Assembly (NCBI GenBank): GCA_005881055.1
Contig: VBHW01000011.1
Coordinates: forward strand, 1-19,302
DNA length: 19,302 nucleotides
Source of the DNA: Chloroflexota bacterium
GTDB lineage: Bacteria > Chloroflexota > Limnocylindria > Limnocylindrales > CSP1-4
Direction of reading: 5' to 3'
Made by a program: the position numbers and the translations under genes. Below are positions 1-11,026 of the stretch, piece by piece; the stretch's first letter is position 1, and the number at the start of each line of letters is the position of its first letter. The notes beneath the pieces are model-generated. The model was not told the origin of the DNA, did no database searches, and was given only the letters and a program-made list of their open reading frames with translations.

Positions 1-3312
<3,312 letters not shown>

Positions 3313-3318
3313 GCATCC

Positions 3319-3349
3319 CGTGGCGGGGCGCCGACGCGTCCCCGCCACG
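3319..3349 (+). terminator. Terminator-like GC hairpin after rpoC
   Basis: A perfect 10-bp stem (CGTGGCGGGG at 3319-3328 with CCCCGCCACG at 3340-3349) closes an 11-nt loop and begins 6 nt after the rpoC stop codon. There is no run of T after it, so it is not a textbook intrinsic terminator. Two weaker stems follow (GCCGCC 3349-3354 with GGCGGC 3369-3374, or alternatively GCCTG 3373-3377 with CAGGC 3384-3388). Its position between rpoC and a fresh promoter supports a role in ending the rpoBC transcript or protecting its 3' end. Confidence 0.6.
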
Positions 3350-3408
3350 CCGCCTCCGGCGCTGATTTGGCGGCCTGATTCGGCAGGCTCTGGCGTGCTC
3401 GTCCACGT

Positions 3409-3438
3409 TTGACACTCGTTCGAAGCCGCTGCTACACT
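3409..3438 (+). promoter_or_regulatory. Housekeeping-sigma promoter for the str-S10-spc gene run
   Basis: A perfect -35 hexamer TTGACA at 3409-3414 and a -10 hexamer TACACT at 3433-3438 are separated by 18 bp. The bases TGC directly before the -10 make it an extended -10. Transcription would start around 3443-3447, giving a leader of about 175 nt before rpsL. It lies just after the rpoC hairpin. I noticed no comparable promoter further downstream in the window by eye, so it may drive much of the ribosomal protein cluster. Confidence 0.75.
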
Positions 3439-3450
3439 CCGCGCTCGTGG

Positions 3451-3495
3451 CCTCGAGAGGCCCGCAGTCGACGTGCCCGTCGACGGGCCCCGAGG
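3451..3495 (+). promoter_or_regulatory. Structured 5' leader hairpin upstream of rpsL
   Basis: Three nested stems stack on each other: CCTCG (3451-3455) with CGAGG (3491-3495), GGCCC (3459-3463) with GGGCC (3485-3489), and GTCGAC (3467-3472) with GTCGAC (3479-3484), around a 6-nt loop. That gives 16 pairs with small bulges, starting within about 10 nt of the predicted transcription start. A 5' leader role (stability, attenuation or autogenous control) is inferred. The rest of the spacer, 3496-3601, shows only short GC stems such as CGGTC/GACCG around 3554-3569 and no second gene. Confidence 0.5.
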
Positions 3496-3601
3496 ACGTC
3501 ACGGCGGCAGCGTCACCCCAGAAGCGTCATCCATCGGCCGCGCGATCTCGGGCGGTCGGCGATGACCGATCGGCTGCCCGGCCGCCACCAACCAGAACCT
3601 G

Positions 3602-3607
3602 AAAGGA
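3602..3607 (+). promoter_or_regulatory. Ribosome binding site that fixes the rpsL start
   Basis: AAAGGA lies 11 nt before the GTG at 3619. It supports that codon over the in-frame ATG at 3562, which lacks a good Shine-Dalgarno and would add 19 residues not seen in the S12 family. Confidence 0.7.
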
Positions 3608-3618
3608 ACAGCGTCTCC

Positions 3619-4050
3619 GTGCCGACCATCTCCCAGCTCGTGCGCCATGGTCGCAAGCGCAAGATCTCCAAGGTCAAGGCGCCCGCCATGCGCAAGAACT
3701 GGAACAGCCTGAGGCAACGCCAGGAGCCCATCCCGGGCGCCCCGCAGAAGCGCGGCGTCTGCCTCCAGGTGCGCACGATGACGCCGAAGAAGCCGAACTC
3801 CGCGCTGCGCAAGATCGCCCGCGTCCGGCTGACGAACCAGATGGAGGTCACCGCCTACATTCCGGGGATTGGCCACAACCTCCAGGAGCACTCGGTCGTG
3901 CTCGTCCGGGGCGGCAAGGTCAAGGACCTGCCCTCGGTCAAGTACCACATCATCCGGGGCACGCTCGATGCCGCGGGCGTCCGTGACCGCCGCCAGGGCC
4001 GCAGCAAGTACGGCGCCAAGTCCGCGAGCGGGCCCGGAGGGCGCGCCTGA
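3619..4050 (+). CDS. rpsL: 30S ribosomal protein S12
   Basis: S12 sits at the decoding centre of the 30S subunit and contributes to tRNA selection accuracy. The protein is 143 residues, starting at GTG to give the canonical N-terminus MPTISQLV. The decoding loop TPKKPNSALRK is at about residues 55-65 and the second conserved loop (GGKVKDLP) is intact, including the aspartate that RimO modifies in some bacteria. The C-terminus has the usual QGRSKYGAK. Compared with E. coli there is an insertion of about 15 residues at positions 26-41 (around NWNSLRQRQ) before PQKRGVC. The stop overlaps the rpsG start by one base (TGATG), so the two genes are likely translationally coupled. Confidence 0.98.
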   Translation: MPTISQLVRHGRKRKISKVKAPAMRKNWNSLRQRQEPIPGAPQKRGVCLQVRTMTPKKPNSALRKIARVRLTNQMEVTAYIPGIGHNLQEHSVVLVRGGKVKDLPSVKYHIIRGTLDAAGVRDRRQGRSKYGAKSASGPGGRA

Positions 4051-4517
4051 TGCCCCGCCGCGTCAATGTCGCCCGCAAGACGAAGTACCAGACGGTCCCG
4101 GCCAACCGCACGACGGCGCGCTTCACCGCGAAGCTCATGACGAACGGCAAGCGCAACCTCTCGGACCGGATCCTCCGTGAGGCGCTCGCGCGCGCGGAGG
4201 CGCAGGCCAGGCGGCCGGGCCTCGAGGTCCTCGAGGCGGCGCTGCGCAACGCGACGCCGATCATCGAGGTCAAGCCCCGCCGCGTGGGCGGCGCCACGTA
4301 CCAGGTCCCCGTGGAGATCCGTGGCGATCGACGCCTCTCGCTCGGCGTGCGCTGGCTCGTCCAGGCCGCGCGCAAGCGCAGCGGCAAGAGCATGAGCGAG
4401 AAGCTGGCGGCCGAATTCGTGGACGCCATGAACGGCCTCGGAGCCGCGGTCAAGCGGCGCGAGGACACGCACAAGATGGCGGAGGCCAACAAGGCCTTCA
4501 GTCACTTCAAGTGGTGA
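4050..4517 (+). CDS. rpsG: 30S ribosomal protein S7
   Basis: S7 is the primary binding protein of the 16S rRNA 3' major domain and contacts mRNA and tRNA at the E site. It is 155 residues, the usual length. It begins MPRRVNVARK and carries the family core VKPRRVGGATYQVPVEI and the C-terminal KREDTHKMAEANKAF. Its ATG shares a base with the rpsL stop. The segment after the N-terminus (about residues 12-30) is less typical than the rest. In E. coli S7 is the autogenous regulator of the str operon, acting between rpsL and rpsG; here that junction is only an overlap, so such a site would have to lie elsewhere, for instance in the rpsL leader (inference). Confidence 0.98.
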   Translation: MPRRVNVARKTKYQTVPANRTTARFTAKLMTNGKRNLSDRILREALARAEAQARRPGLEVLEAALRNATPIIEVKPRRVGGATYQVPVEIRGDRRLSLGVRWLVQAARKRSGKSMSEKLAAEFVDAMNGLGAAVKRREDTHKMAEANKAFSHFKW

Positions 4518-4527
4518 GCATCACAGC

Positions 4528-4531
4528 GGAG
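4528..4531 (+). promoter_or_regulatory. Shine-Dalgarno supporting the fusA start at 4544
   Basis: GGAG lies 12 nt before GTG 4544. Earlier in-frame GTG codons at 4511 and 4514 overlap the end of rpsG and would add 10-11 residues before the conserved MARQVPLARTRNIGI start. Confidence 0.5.
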
Positions 4532-4543
4532 CGCAAGAACACC

Positions 4544-6619
4544 GTGGCACGACAGGTTCCGCTCGCCAGGACGCGGAACATCGGAATCATCGCGCATATC
4601 GACGCGGGCAAGACGACCGTGACCGAGCGGATCCTCTTCTACACGAAGAAGATCTACAAGCTCGGTGAGGTCCATGAGGGCGCGGCCACCATGGACTGGA
4701 TGCCCCAGGAGCAGGAGCGCGGGATCACGATCACCGCGGCCGCCACGACCGCGTTCTGGGGCGACCATCGCATCAACATCATCGATACGCCCGGGCACGT
4801 GGACTTCACCGTCGAGGTCGAACGGAGCCTGCGCGTCCTCGATGGCGCCGTCGTCGTCTTCGACGGCGTCGCCGGCGTCGAGCCCCAGTCCGAGACGGTC
4901 TGGCGGCAGGCCGACCGCTACGGCGTGCCACGCTTCTGCTTCATCAACCAGCTGGATCGCACCGGGGCCGACTTCTGGCGCGGCGTCGAGTCGATCAAGG
5001 ACCGCCTTGGCGCGAACGCCGTGCCGATCCAGATCCCGATCGGGCGCGAGGACTCGTTCAAGGGCGTCGTCGACCTCGTCGAGATGAAGGCCATCACGTA
5101 CAGCGACGACCTCGGCAGCAAGGTCGAGGTCGGCGAGATCCCGGCCGACCTCCGCGAGGAGGCCGAGAAGCACCGCCACGCCATGCTCGAGGCGGTCGCC
5201 CTCATGGACGACGAGCTCACCCACAAGTACCTCGAGGGCGACGAGCTCACCGTCGCCGAGATCAAGCGCGGGCTGCGGCTGGGCACGCTCACGACGAAGA
5301 TCATCCCGGTCCTCACCGGCTCGGCCCTCCGCAACAAGGGCATCCAGAAGATGCTCGACGCGGTCGTCGACTATCTCCCGTCGCCGCTCGACGTGCCGCC
5401 GATGATCGGGCTCGACCCGCGCACCGGGGCCGAGGTCCTGCGCACGCCGGACGACACCGAGCCCTTCTCCGCCCTCGCCTTCAAGATCGCCGCCGACCCG
5501 TTCGTCGGGAAGCTCGCGTTCTTCCGGGTGTACTCGGGCACGCTCAAGGCCGGCTCGTACGTCATGAACCCGACGAAGGGCCGCAGGGAGCGCATCGGGC
5601 GCATCCTCCAGATGCACGCCAACCACCGCGAGGAGATCGACGAGGTCTACGCGGGCGACATCGCGGCAGCGGTCGGGCTCAAGGACACGTTCACCGGTGA
5701 CACGCTCGCCGACCCCGATCACCCCGTGGTCCTCGAGTCGATCTCGTTCCCCGAGCCGGTCATCGAGGTGAAGATCGAGCCGAAGACGAAGGCCGACCAG
5801 GACAAGCTCGCGATCGCCCTCCAGCGGCTCGCCGAGGAGGACCCGACGTTCCGGGTCAAGACCAACCCGGAGACCGCCGAGACCCTCATCGCGGGGATGG
5901 GCGAGCTCCACCTGGACGTCCTCGTCGACCGGATGATCCGCGAGTTCAAGGTCGCGGCGAACATCGGCAAGCCCGAGGTCTCCTACCGGGCGACGATCCG
6001 CCGCGCGGCGGAAGGCAACGGCCGCTTCGTCCGGCAGACCGGCGGCAAGGGCCAGTACGGCCACGCGATCATCCGCCTCGAGCCGGGCGAGAAGAGCTCG
6101 GGCTACGAGTTCGTCGACAAGATCGTCGGCGGGGCCATCCCGCGCGAGTTCATCAAGTCGGTCGACGCGGGCATGCGCGAGGCGCTCGAGACGGGGCCGT
6201 ACGGCGGCGTCCCCATGGTCGACGTCCGGGCGACCCTCCACGACGGGTCGTACCACGAGGTCGACAGCTCGGAGATGGCGTTCAAGATCGCCGGCTCGTA
6301 CGCGATCAAGGACGCGGTGCCGAAGGCCGACCCGGTCATCCTCGAGCCGATCATGCGCGTCGAGGTGACGATGCCCGGCGAGTTCATCGGGGACGTCATC
6401 GGCGACATCAACAGCCGCCGCGGCCACATGGAGGCCACGGAGGACCGGGGCACGACGACCGTGGTGCGGGCGTTCGTCCCGCTCGCAGCGATGTTCGGCT
6501 ACGTCACGGACCTGCGGAGCATGACCCAGGGCCGGGCGACGTCGTCCATGGAATTCAGTCACTACGCGGAGGTGCCCCAGTCGGTCGCCTCCGAGCTCGT
6601 CCAGAAGTCGAAGGTCTAG
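4544..6619 (+). CDS. fusA: Translation elongation factor G
   Basis: EF-G is the GTPase that drives translocation of tRNA and mRNA and, with RRF, ribosome recycling. From GTG 4544 it is 691 residues, close to the family norm. Seen: P-loop AHIDAGKT at 17-24, switch I RGITIT at 59-64, switch II DTPGH at 81-85, G5-like TGSALRNKG, domain II with GKLAFFRVYSGTL, domain III GMGELHLDV, domain IV RQTGGKGQYGHA and domain V PGEFIGDVIGDINSRRG. One oddity is that the G4 motif reads NQLD (N135 to D138) instead of NKxD. Everything else looks functional and no second copy is visible here. The gene lies 26 nt after rpsG and 45 nt before tuf, the classical str order. Confidence 0.98.
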   Translation: MARQVPLARTRNIGIIAHIDAGKTTVTERILFYTKKIYKLGEVHEGAATMDWMPQEQERGITITAAATTAFWGDHRINIIDTPGHVDFTVEVERSLRVLDGAVVVFDGVAGVEPQSETVWRQADRYGVPRFCFINQLDRTGADFWRGVESIKDRLGANAVPIQIPIGREDSFKGVVDLVEMKAITYSDDLGSKVEVGEIPADLREEAEKHRHAMLEAVALMDDELTHKYLEGDELTVAEIKRGLRLGTLTTKIIPVLTGSALRNKGIQKMLDAVVDYLPSPLDVPPMIGLDPRTGAEVLRTPDDTEPFSALAFKIAADPFVGKLAFFRVYSGTLKAGSYVMNPTKGRRERIGRILQMHANHREEIDEVYAGDIAAAVGLKDTFTGDTLADPDHPVVLESISFPEPVIEVKIEPKTKADQDKLAIALQRLAEEDPTFRVKTNPETAETLIAGMGELHLDVLVDRMIREFKVAANIGKPEVSYRATIRRAAEGNGRFVRQTGGKGQYGHAIIRLEPGEKSSGYEFVDKIVGGAIPREFIKSVDAGMREALETGPYGGVPMVDVRATLHDGSYHEVDSSEMAFKIAGSYAIKDAVPKADPVILEPIMRVEVTMPGEFIGDVIGDINSRRGHMEATEDRGTTTVVRAFVPLAAMFGYVTDLRSMTQGRATSSMEFSHYAEVPQSVASELVQKSKV

Positions 6620-6664
6620 TCACGACCGTCCCGTCCGCGGGAGAGGAGCCAGGGAGCAGCCACG

Positions 6665-7861
<1,197 letters not shown>

Positions 7862-7865
7862 CTCG

Positions 7866-8174
7866 ATGCCGAAGCAGCGGATCAGGATCCGCCTCAAGGC
7901 CTACGACCACCGGCTGCTGGACCAGTCGGCGGCCCAGATCGTCGAGACGGCCCAGCGGACCGGCGCGGACGTCGTCGGTCCCGTTCCGCTGCCGACCCGC
8001 ATCGAGAAGTTCACCGTGCTCCGCTCGCCCTTCATCGACAAGGACAGCCGGGAGCAGTTCGAGATCCGTACCCACAAGCGCCTCGTCGACATCCTCGACC
8101 CGAGCTCGAAGACCGTCGACGCACTGATGCGACTCTCGCTTGCCGCGGGCGTCGACATCGAGATCAAGATGTGA
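7866..8174 (+). CDS. rpsJ: 30S ribosomal protein S10
   Basis: S10 is a 30S head protein; in E. coli it also acts as NusE in transcription antitermination. It is 102 residues, the standard size, starting MPKQRIRIRLKAYDHRLLD and containing GPVPLPTRIEKFTVLRSPF and the THKRLVDI segment. The ATG is 4 nt after the tuf stop and no clear Shine-Dalgarno is present, so translation probably depends on coupling to tuf. In E. coli rpsJ opens a separate operon with an L4-controlled leader. No such leader fits here, but a 142-nt structured gap follows the gene. Confidence 0.98.
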   Translation: MPKQRIRIRLKAYDHRLLDQSAAQIVETAQRTGADVVGPVPLPTRIEKFTVLRSPFIDKDSREQFEIRTHKRLVDILDPSSKTVDALMRLSLAAGVDIEIKM

Positions 8175-8200
8175 TTACCGAACGCACGCTCTCCCGGCCC

Positions 8201-8286
8201 ATGGCTGTGTTGCCGCCTGCGCGCACTCGCTCACGCACGTCTGAGTGCGCTCGCTCCCGTGCTCGGCGTCGCCTTGCCCTGAGCGC
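8201..8286 (+). repeat. Shared intergenic element, copy A (rpsJ-rplC gap)
   Basis: By hand alignment this segment matches 14544-14636 at about 65 of 86 positions, with one 7-nt gap. The core 8221-8286 aligns to 14571-14636 without gaps at 50 of 66. It contains two imperfect direct units 24 nt apart (starting at 8224 and 8248; 11 of 17 bases). It occupies most of an unusually long gap in a tightly packed operon. Whether it is a regulatory RNA or a small dispersed repeat cannot be decided from one window. Confidence 0.65.
8221..8250 (+). promoter_or_regulatory. Hairpin 1 of copy A
   Basis: GCGCACTC (8221-8228) pairs perfectly with GAGTGCGC (8243-8250), 8 bp around a 14-nt loop. In copy B the same positions still form 7 bp, with one A-U pair changed to G-U. 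This is weak but real support for a conserved RNA fold. Confidence 0.55.
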
Positions 8287-8291
8287 GGGAG
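8254..8291 (+). promoter_or_regulatory. Hairpin 2 of copy A, next to the rplC start region
   Basis: CTCCCGTGCTC (8254-8264) pairs with GAGCGCGGGAG (8281-8291): 11 consecutive pairs including one G-U, with a 16-nt loop. The 3' arm covers GGGAG, the best ribosome-binding-like sequence upstream of an ATG at 8300. A competing partner, TCTCCCG at 8190-8196, can pair with CGGGAGA at 8286-8292, so two exclusive folds are possible. There is no T-run after it, so it is not an obvious terminator. Confidence 0.5.
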
Positions 8292-8299
8292 ACCGCGCG

Positions 8300-8320
8300 A
8301 TGAAGGCTCCCGCGTCATGA
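8300..8320 (+). other. Possible six-codon leader ORF coupled to rplC
   Basis: ATG 8300 opens a six-codon frame (MKAPAS) whose TGA at 8318-8320 overlaps the rplC ATG as ATGA. GGGAGA at 8287-8292 is well spaced (7 nt) from it and lies in the 3' arm of hairpin 2. Such a tiny frame can arise by chance, and rplC has its own GAAGG at 8302-8306, so this is only a candidate. Confidence 0.2.
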
Positions 8321-8940
8321 GCATCGGACTGATCGGCCGGAAGGTCGGCATGACGCAGGTGTTCCAGGCCGACGGCACGATGGTCGCCGTCAGCGTCCTG
8401 GCCGTGGAGCCCAACACGGTCACGCGCCTGCGCACGTCCGAGCGCGACGGCTACATCGCCGTCCAGCTCGGCATCGAGGACTCGGCCCGGCTGAGCAAGC
8501 CCGAGGCTGGCCAGCTGAAGGGCCTGCCCAAGGACGCCCCGCGCCCGGCGACGATCCGCGAGTTCCGGGTCGATAGCGTCGACGACTACGAGCTCGGCCA
8601 GCAGCTCTCGGTCGCCGACGTGTTCGCCGCGGGCGACCTCGTCGACGTGAGCGGCGTCTCGAAGGGCAAGGGCTTCGCGGGTCACATCAAGCGCCATCAC
8701 TTCCACCGCGGCCCGAAGACACACGGCTCCGACCATCACCGCGAGCCGGGCTCGATCGGCCCGGGCACGACCCCCGGCCGCGTCTACAAGGGCATGCGCA
8801 TGGCCGGCCACATGGGTGACCAGCGCACGACGACGAAGAAGGTCACGGTGGTCGGCGCCGACGCCGAGCGCAACCTCCTGCTCGTGAAGGGCTCCCTTCC
8901 GGGCGCCCGGAACGCGCTCATCCTCGTGAAGAAGGCCTGA
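8317..8940 (+). CDS. rplC: 50S ribosomal protein L3
   Basis: L3 is an early-assembling 50S protein whose loop reaches toward the peptidyl transferase centre. It is 207 residues, a normal length. It starts MSIGLIGRKVGMTQVF; the ATG at 8317 is chosen because the family begins here and GAAGG (8302-8306) sits 10 nt upstream. The hallmark GVSKGKGFAGHIKRHHF and GPKTHGSDHHREPGSIG segments are present. The position of the glutamine methylated in E. coli L3 is a histidine (AGHMG), as in many Gram-positives. A 142-nt gap with strong RNA structure precedes the gene; rplD follows after 2 nt. Confidence 0.98.
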   Translation: MSIGLIGRKVGMTQVFQADGTMVAVSVLAVEPNTVTRLRTSERDGYIAVQLGIEDSARLSKPEAGQLKGLPKDAPRPATIREFRVDSVDDYELGQQLSVADVFAAGDLVDVSGVSKGKGFAGHIKRHHFHRGPKTHGSDHHREPGSIGPGTTPGRVYKGMRMAGHMGDQRTTTKKVTVVGADAERNLLLVKGSLPGARNALILVKKA

Positions 8941-8942
8941 CG

Positions 8943-9566
8943 ATGCCGCAGACCACCCTGTACGACCGGACGGGTGCCTCCGTCGGCAGCGTCGACCTGT
9001 CCGACGAGCTGTTCGCCGCCCCGGTCCACGAGGCGGTGCTCCACCAGGTCGTCACCGCCCAGCTCGCCGGCCGGCATCTCGGCACGGCCGACACGAAGAC
9101 GCGCGGCGAGGTCCGCGGCGGCGGCCGCAAGCCGTACCGCCAGAAGGGCACCGGCCGCGCCCGCCAGGGCAGCCGGCGGGCACCGCACTATCGCGGCGGC
9201 GGCACGATCTTCGGGCCGCACCCGCGCTCGTACGAGCAGCGGCTGCCGCGCAAGATGAAGCGGATGGCCCTGCGCGGCGCGCTGACCGCGAAGTTCGGCG
9301 ACGACGCGATCAAGGTCATCGACAGGTTCGGCCTCGAGGCGATCAAGACGCGCGAGCTCGCGGGCGTCCTCGCCGCCCTCAACGCGGCGGGCCGGGTCCT
9401 CGTCGTCGCGCCGGCCCGCGACGAGCGACTCGAGATGTCGTCGCGCAACCTGCCGACCGTCGCGGTCATCCACGCCGATTCGCTCAACGTCGTCGACCTC
9501 CTCCAGGCCGACGTCGTCCTCATCGAGCAGCCGGCCCTCGCGCGCATGGTGGAGGTGTACGCGTGA
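8943..9566 (+). CDS. rplD: 50S ribosomal protein L4
   Basis: L4 lines the nascent-peptide exit tunnel; in E. coli it also represses its own S10 operon. It is 207 residues, matching the family. The tunnel loop is clear (GEVRGGGRKPYRQKGTGRAR, then GGGTIFGPHPRSY), followed by the globular part with MALRGALTAK. GAAGG-type sequence within the end of rplC serves as ribosome binding site. The gene ends with GTGA, where the rplW start overlaps its stop by 4 nt. Whether L4 is a regulator here is unknown; the structured gap just before rplC would be a sensible place to look. Confidence 0.98.
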   Translation: MPQTTLYDRTGASVGSVDLSDELFAAPVHEAVLHQVVTAQLAGRHLGTADTKTRGEVRGGGRKPYRQKGTGRARQGSRRAPHYRGGGTIFGPHPRSYEQRLPRKMKRMALRGALTAKFGDDAIKVIDRFGLEAIKTRELAGVLAALNAAGRVLVVAPARDERLEMSSRNLPTVAVIHADSLNVVDLLQADVVLIEQPALARMVEVYA

Positions 9567-9886
9567 GCACCCTCCTGGCCCACGAGGTCATCGTCCGCCC
9601 GGTCATCAGCGAGAAGTCGATCGATCTCTCGAACCGCGAGCCGAACCACCGCTACACGTTCGAGGTCCACCCGTCCGCCAACAAGATCCAGATCAAGGCG
9701 GCGATCGAGGAGCTCTACCGCAAGGAGAACGTGACGGTCGTCGGCGTCAACGTCCTCACGACGAAGGCGAAGGAGAAGCGCCGCGGGACGCGGCGCGGCC
9801 GGATCGTCGGCTACACGACCCCCTGGCGGAAGGCCATCGTCACGCTGGCCGCCGGCCAGAAGATCGAGTTCTTCGAGGGAGTCTGA
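9563..9886 (+). CDS. rplW: 50S ribosomal protein L23
   Basis: L23 sits at the tunnel exit and is the docking site for trigger factor and SRP. It is 107 residues, with VIVRPVISEKS near the N-terminus, the helix and strand segment NKIQIKAAIEELY and the extended loop TKAKEKRRGTRRGRI. It starts at GTG 9563, overlapping the rplD stop (GTGA), with a strong GGAGGT at 9551-9556. rplB follows 1 nt after the stop. Confidence 0.98.
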   Translation: MSTLLAHEVIVRPVISEKSIDLSNREPNHRYTFEVHPSANKIQIKAAIEELYRKENVTVVGVNVLTTKAKEKRRGTRRGRIVGYTTPWRKAIVTLAAGQKIEFFEGV

Positions 9887-9887
9887 G

Positions 9888-10715
9888 ATGCCGCTGCGCA
9901 GCTACAGGCCGACCTCGCCCGGACTCCGCGGCATGACGCGCTCGACGTTCGAGGAGATCACGACGCGCGAGCCGCACAAGCCGCTCCTCGAGCCGCAGAA
10001 GCGGGACGCCGGCCGGAACAACGCCGGCCGCCAGACCGTGCGCCATCGCGGCGGCGGGGAGAAGCAGCACTACCGGCGCATCGACTTCAAGCGCGACAAG
10101 GCGGGCGTGCCCGCCCGGCTCGCGACGATCGAGTACGACCCGAACCGGTCGGCCCGCATCGGCCTGCTCCACTACCGCGACGGCGAGAAGCGCTACATGC
10201 TCCTGCCGCACGGGCTCAAGGTCGGCGACGTCGTCGTGTCCGGACAGGACGCAGAGGCGCGCGTCGGCAACGCGCTGCCGATCGCGAATATCCCGCTCGG
10301 CACGACGATCCACAACATCGAGCTCGTGCCCGGCCGTGGCGGCCAGATCGTCCGCTCCGCGGGCGTCGCCGCCCAGCTGCTCGCCAAGGAGGGCGACTGG
10401 GCCCAGGTCCGCATGCCCTCCGGCGAGGTCCGCCGGCTGTCGGTGCGCTGCATGGCGACGGTCGGCCAGGTGAGCAACCTCGACCACGAGAACCAGAACC
10501 TCGGGAAGGCCGGCCGCGCCCGCCACATGGGCCAACGGCCGGAGGTCCGCGGCGTCGTCATGAACCCGCGCGACCATCCCCACGGGGGCGGGGAGGGGAA
10601 GTCCCCCACCGGGATGCCGCCCAAGACACCGTGGGGCAAGCCGGCGATGGGCTACCGGACCCGTCGCGCGAAGACCACCGGACGGCTCATCGTCCGCAGC
10701 CGGCATCGGAAGTAA
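9888..10715 (+). CDS. rplB: 50S ribosomal protein L2
   Basis: L2 is needed for subunit association and supports the peptidyl transferase centre. It is 275 residues, the usual size. The N-terminal part has GGGEKQHYRRIDFKR, the middle the OB and SH3-like domains, and the C-terminal loop NPRDHPHGGGEGK contains the conserved histidine associated with peptidyl transferase activity. There is an Arg where NPVDHPHGGG is commoner. GAGGGAG at 9875-9881 is the ribosome binding site. Eighteen nt separate it from rpsS. Confidence 0.99.
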   Translation: MPLRSYRPTSPGLRGMTRSTFEEITTREPHKPLLEPQKRDAGRNNAGRQTVRHRGGGEKQHYRRIDFKRDKAGVPARLATIEYDPNRSARIGLLHYRDGEKRYMLLPHGLKVGDVVVSGQDAEARVGNALPIANIPLGTTIHNIELVPGRGGQIVRSAGVAAQLLAKEGDWAQVRMPSGEVRRLSVRCMATVGQVSNLDHENQNLGKAGRARHMGQRPEVRGVVMNPRDHPHGGGEGKSPTGMPPKTPWGKPAMGYRTRRAKTTGRLIVRSRHRK

Positions 10716-10733
10716 GGGCGAGGACGAGGAGCG

Positions 10734-11018
10734 ATGTCTCGATCCGTTAAGAAGGGCTGGTTCGTCGAGGAGCGCCTGAAGGGGCGCGTCGAGGAGATGA
10801 ACAAGCGCAATGAGAAGAAGGTCGTCAAGACCTGGTCCCGCGCGTCCGTCATCTTCCCCGACTTCATCGGCCACACGATCGCCGTCTACAACGGCCGCAA
10901 GCACATCCCGGTCTACGTGTCCGAGAACATGGTGGGACACCGCCTCGGTGAGTTCGCCCCGACCCGCAACTATCGCGGGCACGGCAAGCACACCGAGCGG
11001 TCGACCGCGCTGAAGTAG
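10734..11018 (+). CDS. rpsS: 30S ribosomal protein S19
   Basis: S19 is in the 30S head and takes part in bridges to the large subunit. It is 94 residues. It reads MSRSVKKGWFVEERL, then KTWSRASVIFPDFIGHTIAVYNG and GHRLGEFAPTRNYRGH, all family signatures. ATG 10734 has a very good GAGGAG at 10726-10731. rplV starts 8 nt after the stop. Confidence 0.98.
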   Translation: MSRSVKKGWFVEERLKGRVEEMNKRNEKKVVKTWSRASVIFPDFIGHTIAVYNGRKHIPVYVSENMVGHRLGEFAPTRNYRGHGKHTERSTALK

Positions 11019-11026
11019 GCCGCCTG

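Noticed and set aside
3562..3618. Upstream in-frame ATG for rpsL, adding 19 residues
   Set aside because: The added residues do not resemble S12, and AAAGGA is correctly placed for GTG 3619, which gives the canonical MPTISQLV start.
3319..3618. A tRNA or small gene (for example an L7Ae-type protein) between rpoC and rpsL
   Set aside because: I see no cloverleaf and no credible coding frame with a start signal; the spacer is explained by hairpins, promoter and leader.
4502..6562. Long minus-strand open frame opposite fusA (686 codons), and similar ones opposite tuf, rplV-rplP and rplR-rplO
   Set aside because: These are mirror frames of high-GC genes with strong third-position bias. Their translations are Arg/Asp/Leu/Val-rich with no recognisable domain, and the plus-strand genes are certain.
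8245..8316. Upstream GTG start for rplC
   Set aside because: It would begin inside hairpin 1 of copy A and add 24 atypical residues; L3 starts at M-S-I-G-L-I-G-R-K.
8201..8320. A 39-codon frame from ATG 8201 ending on the rplC start
   Set aside because: It has no ribosome binding site, and the homologous core of copy B is read in a different register, so the encoded peptides are unrelated. The open frame is expected in GC-rich DNA.
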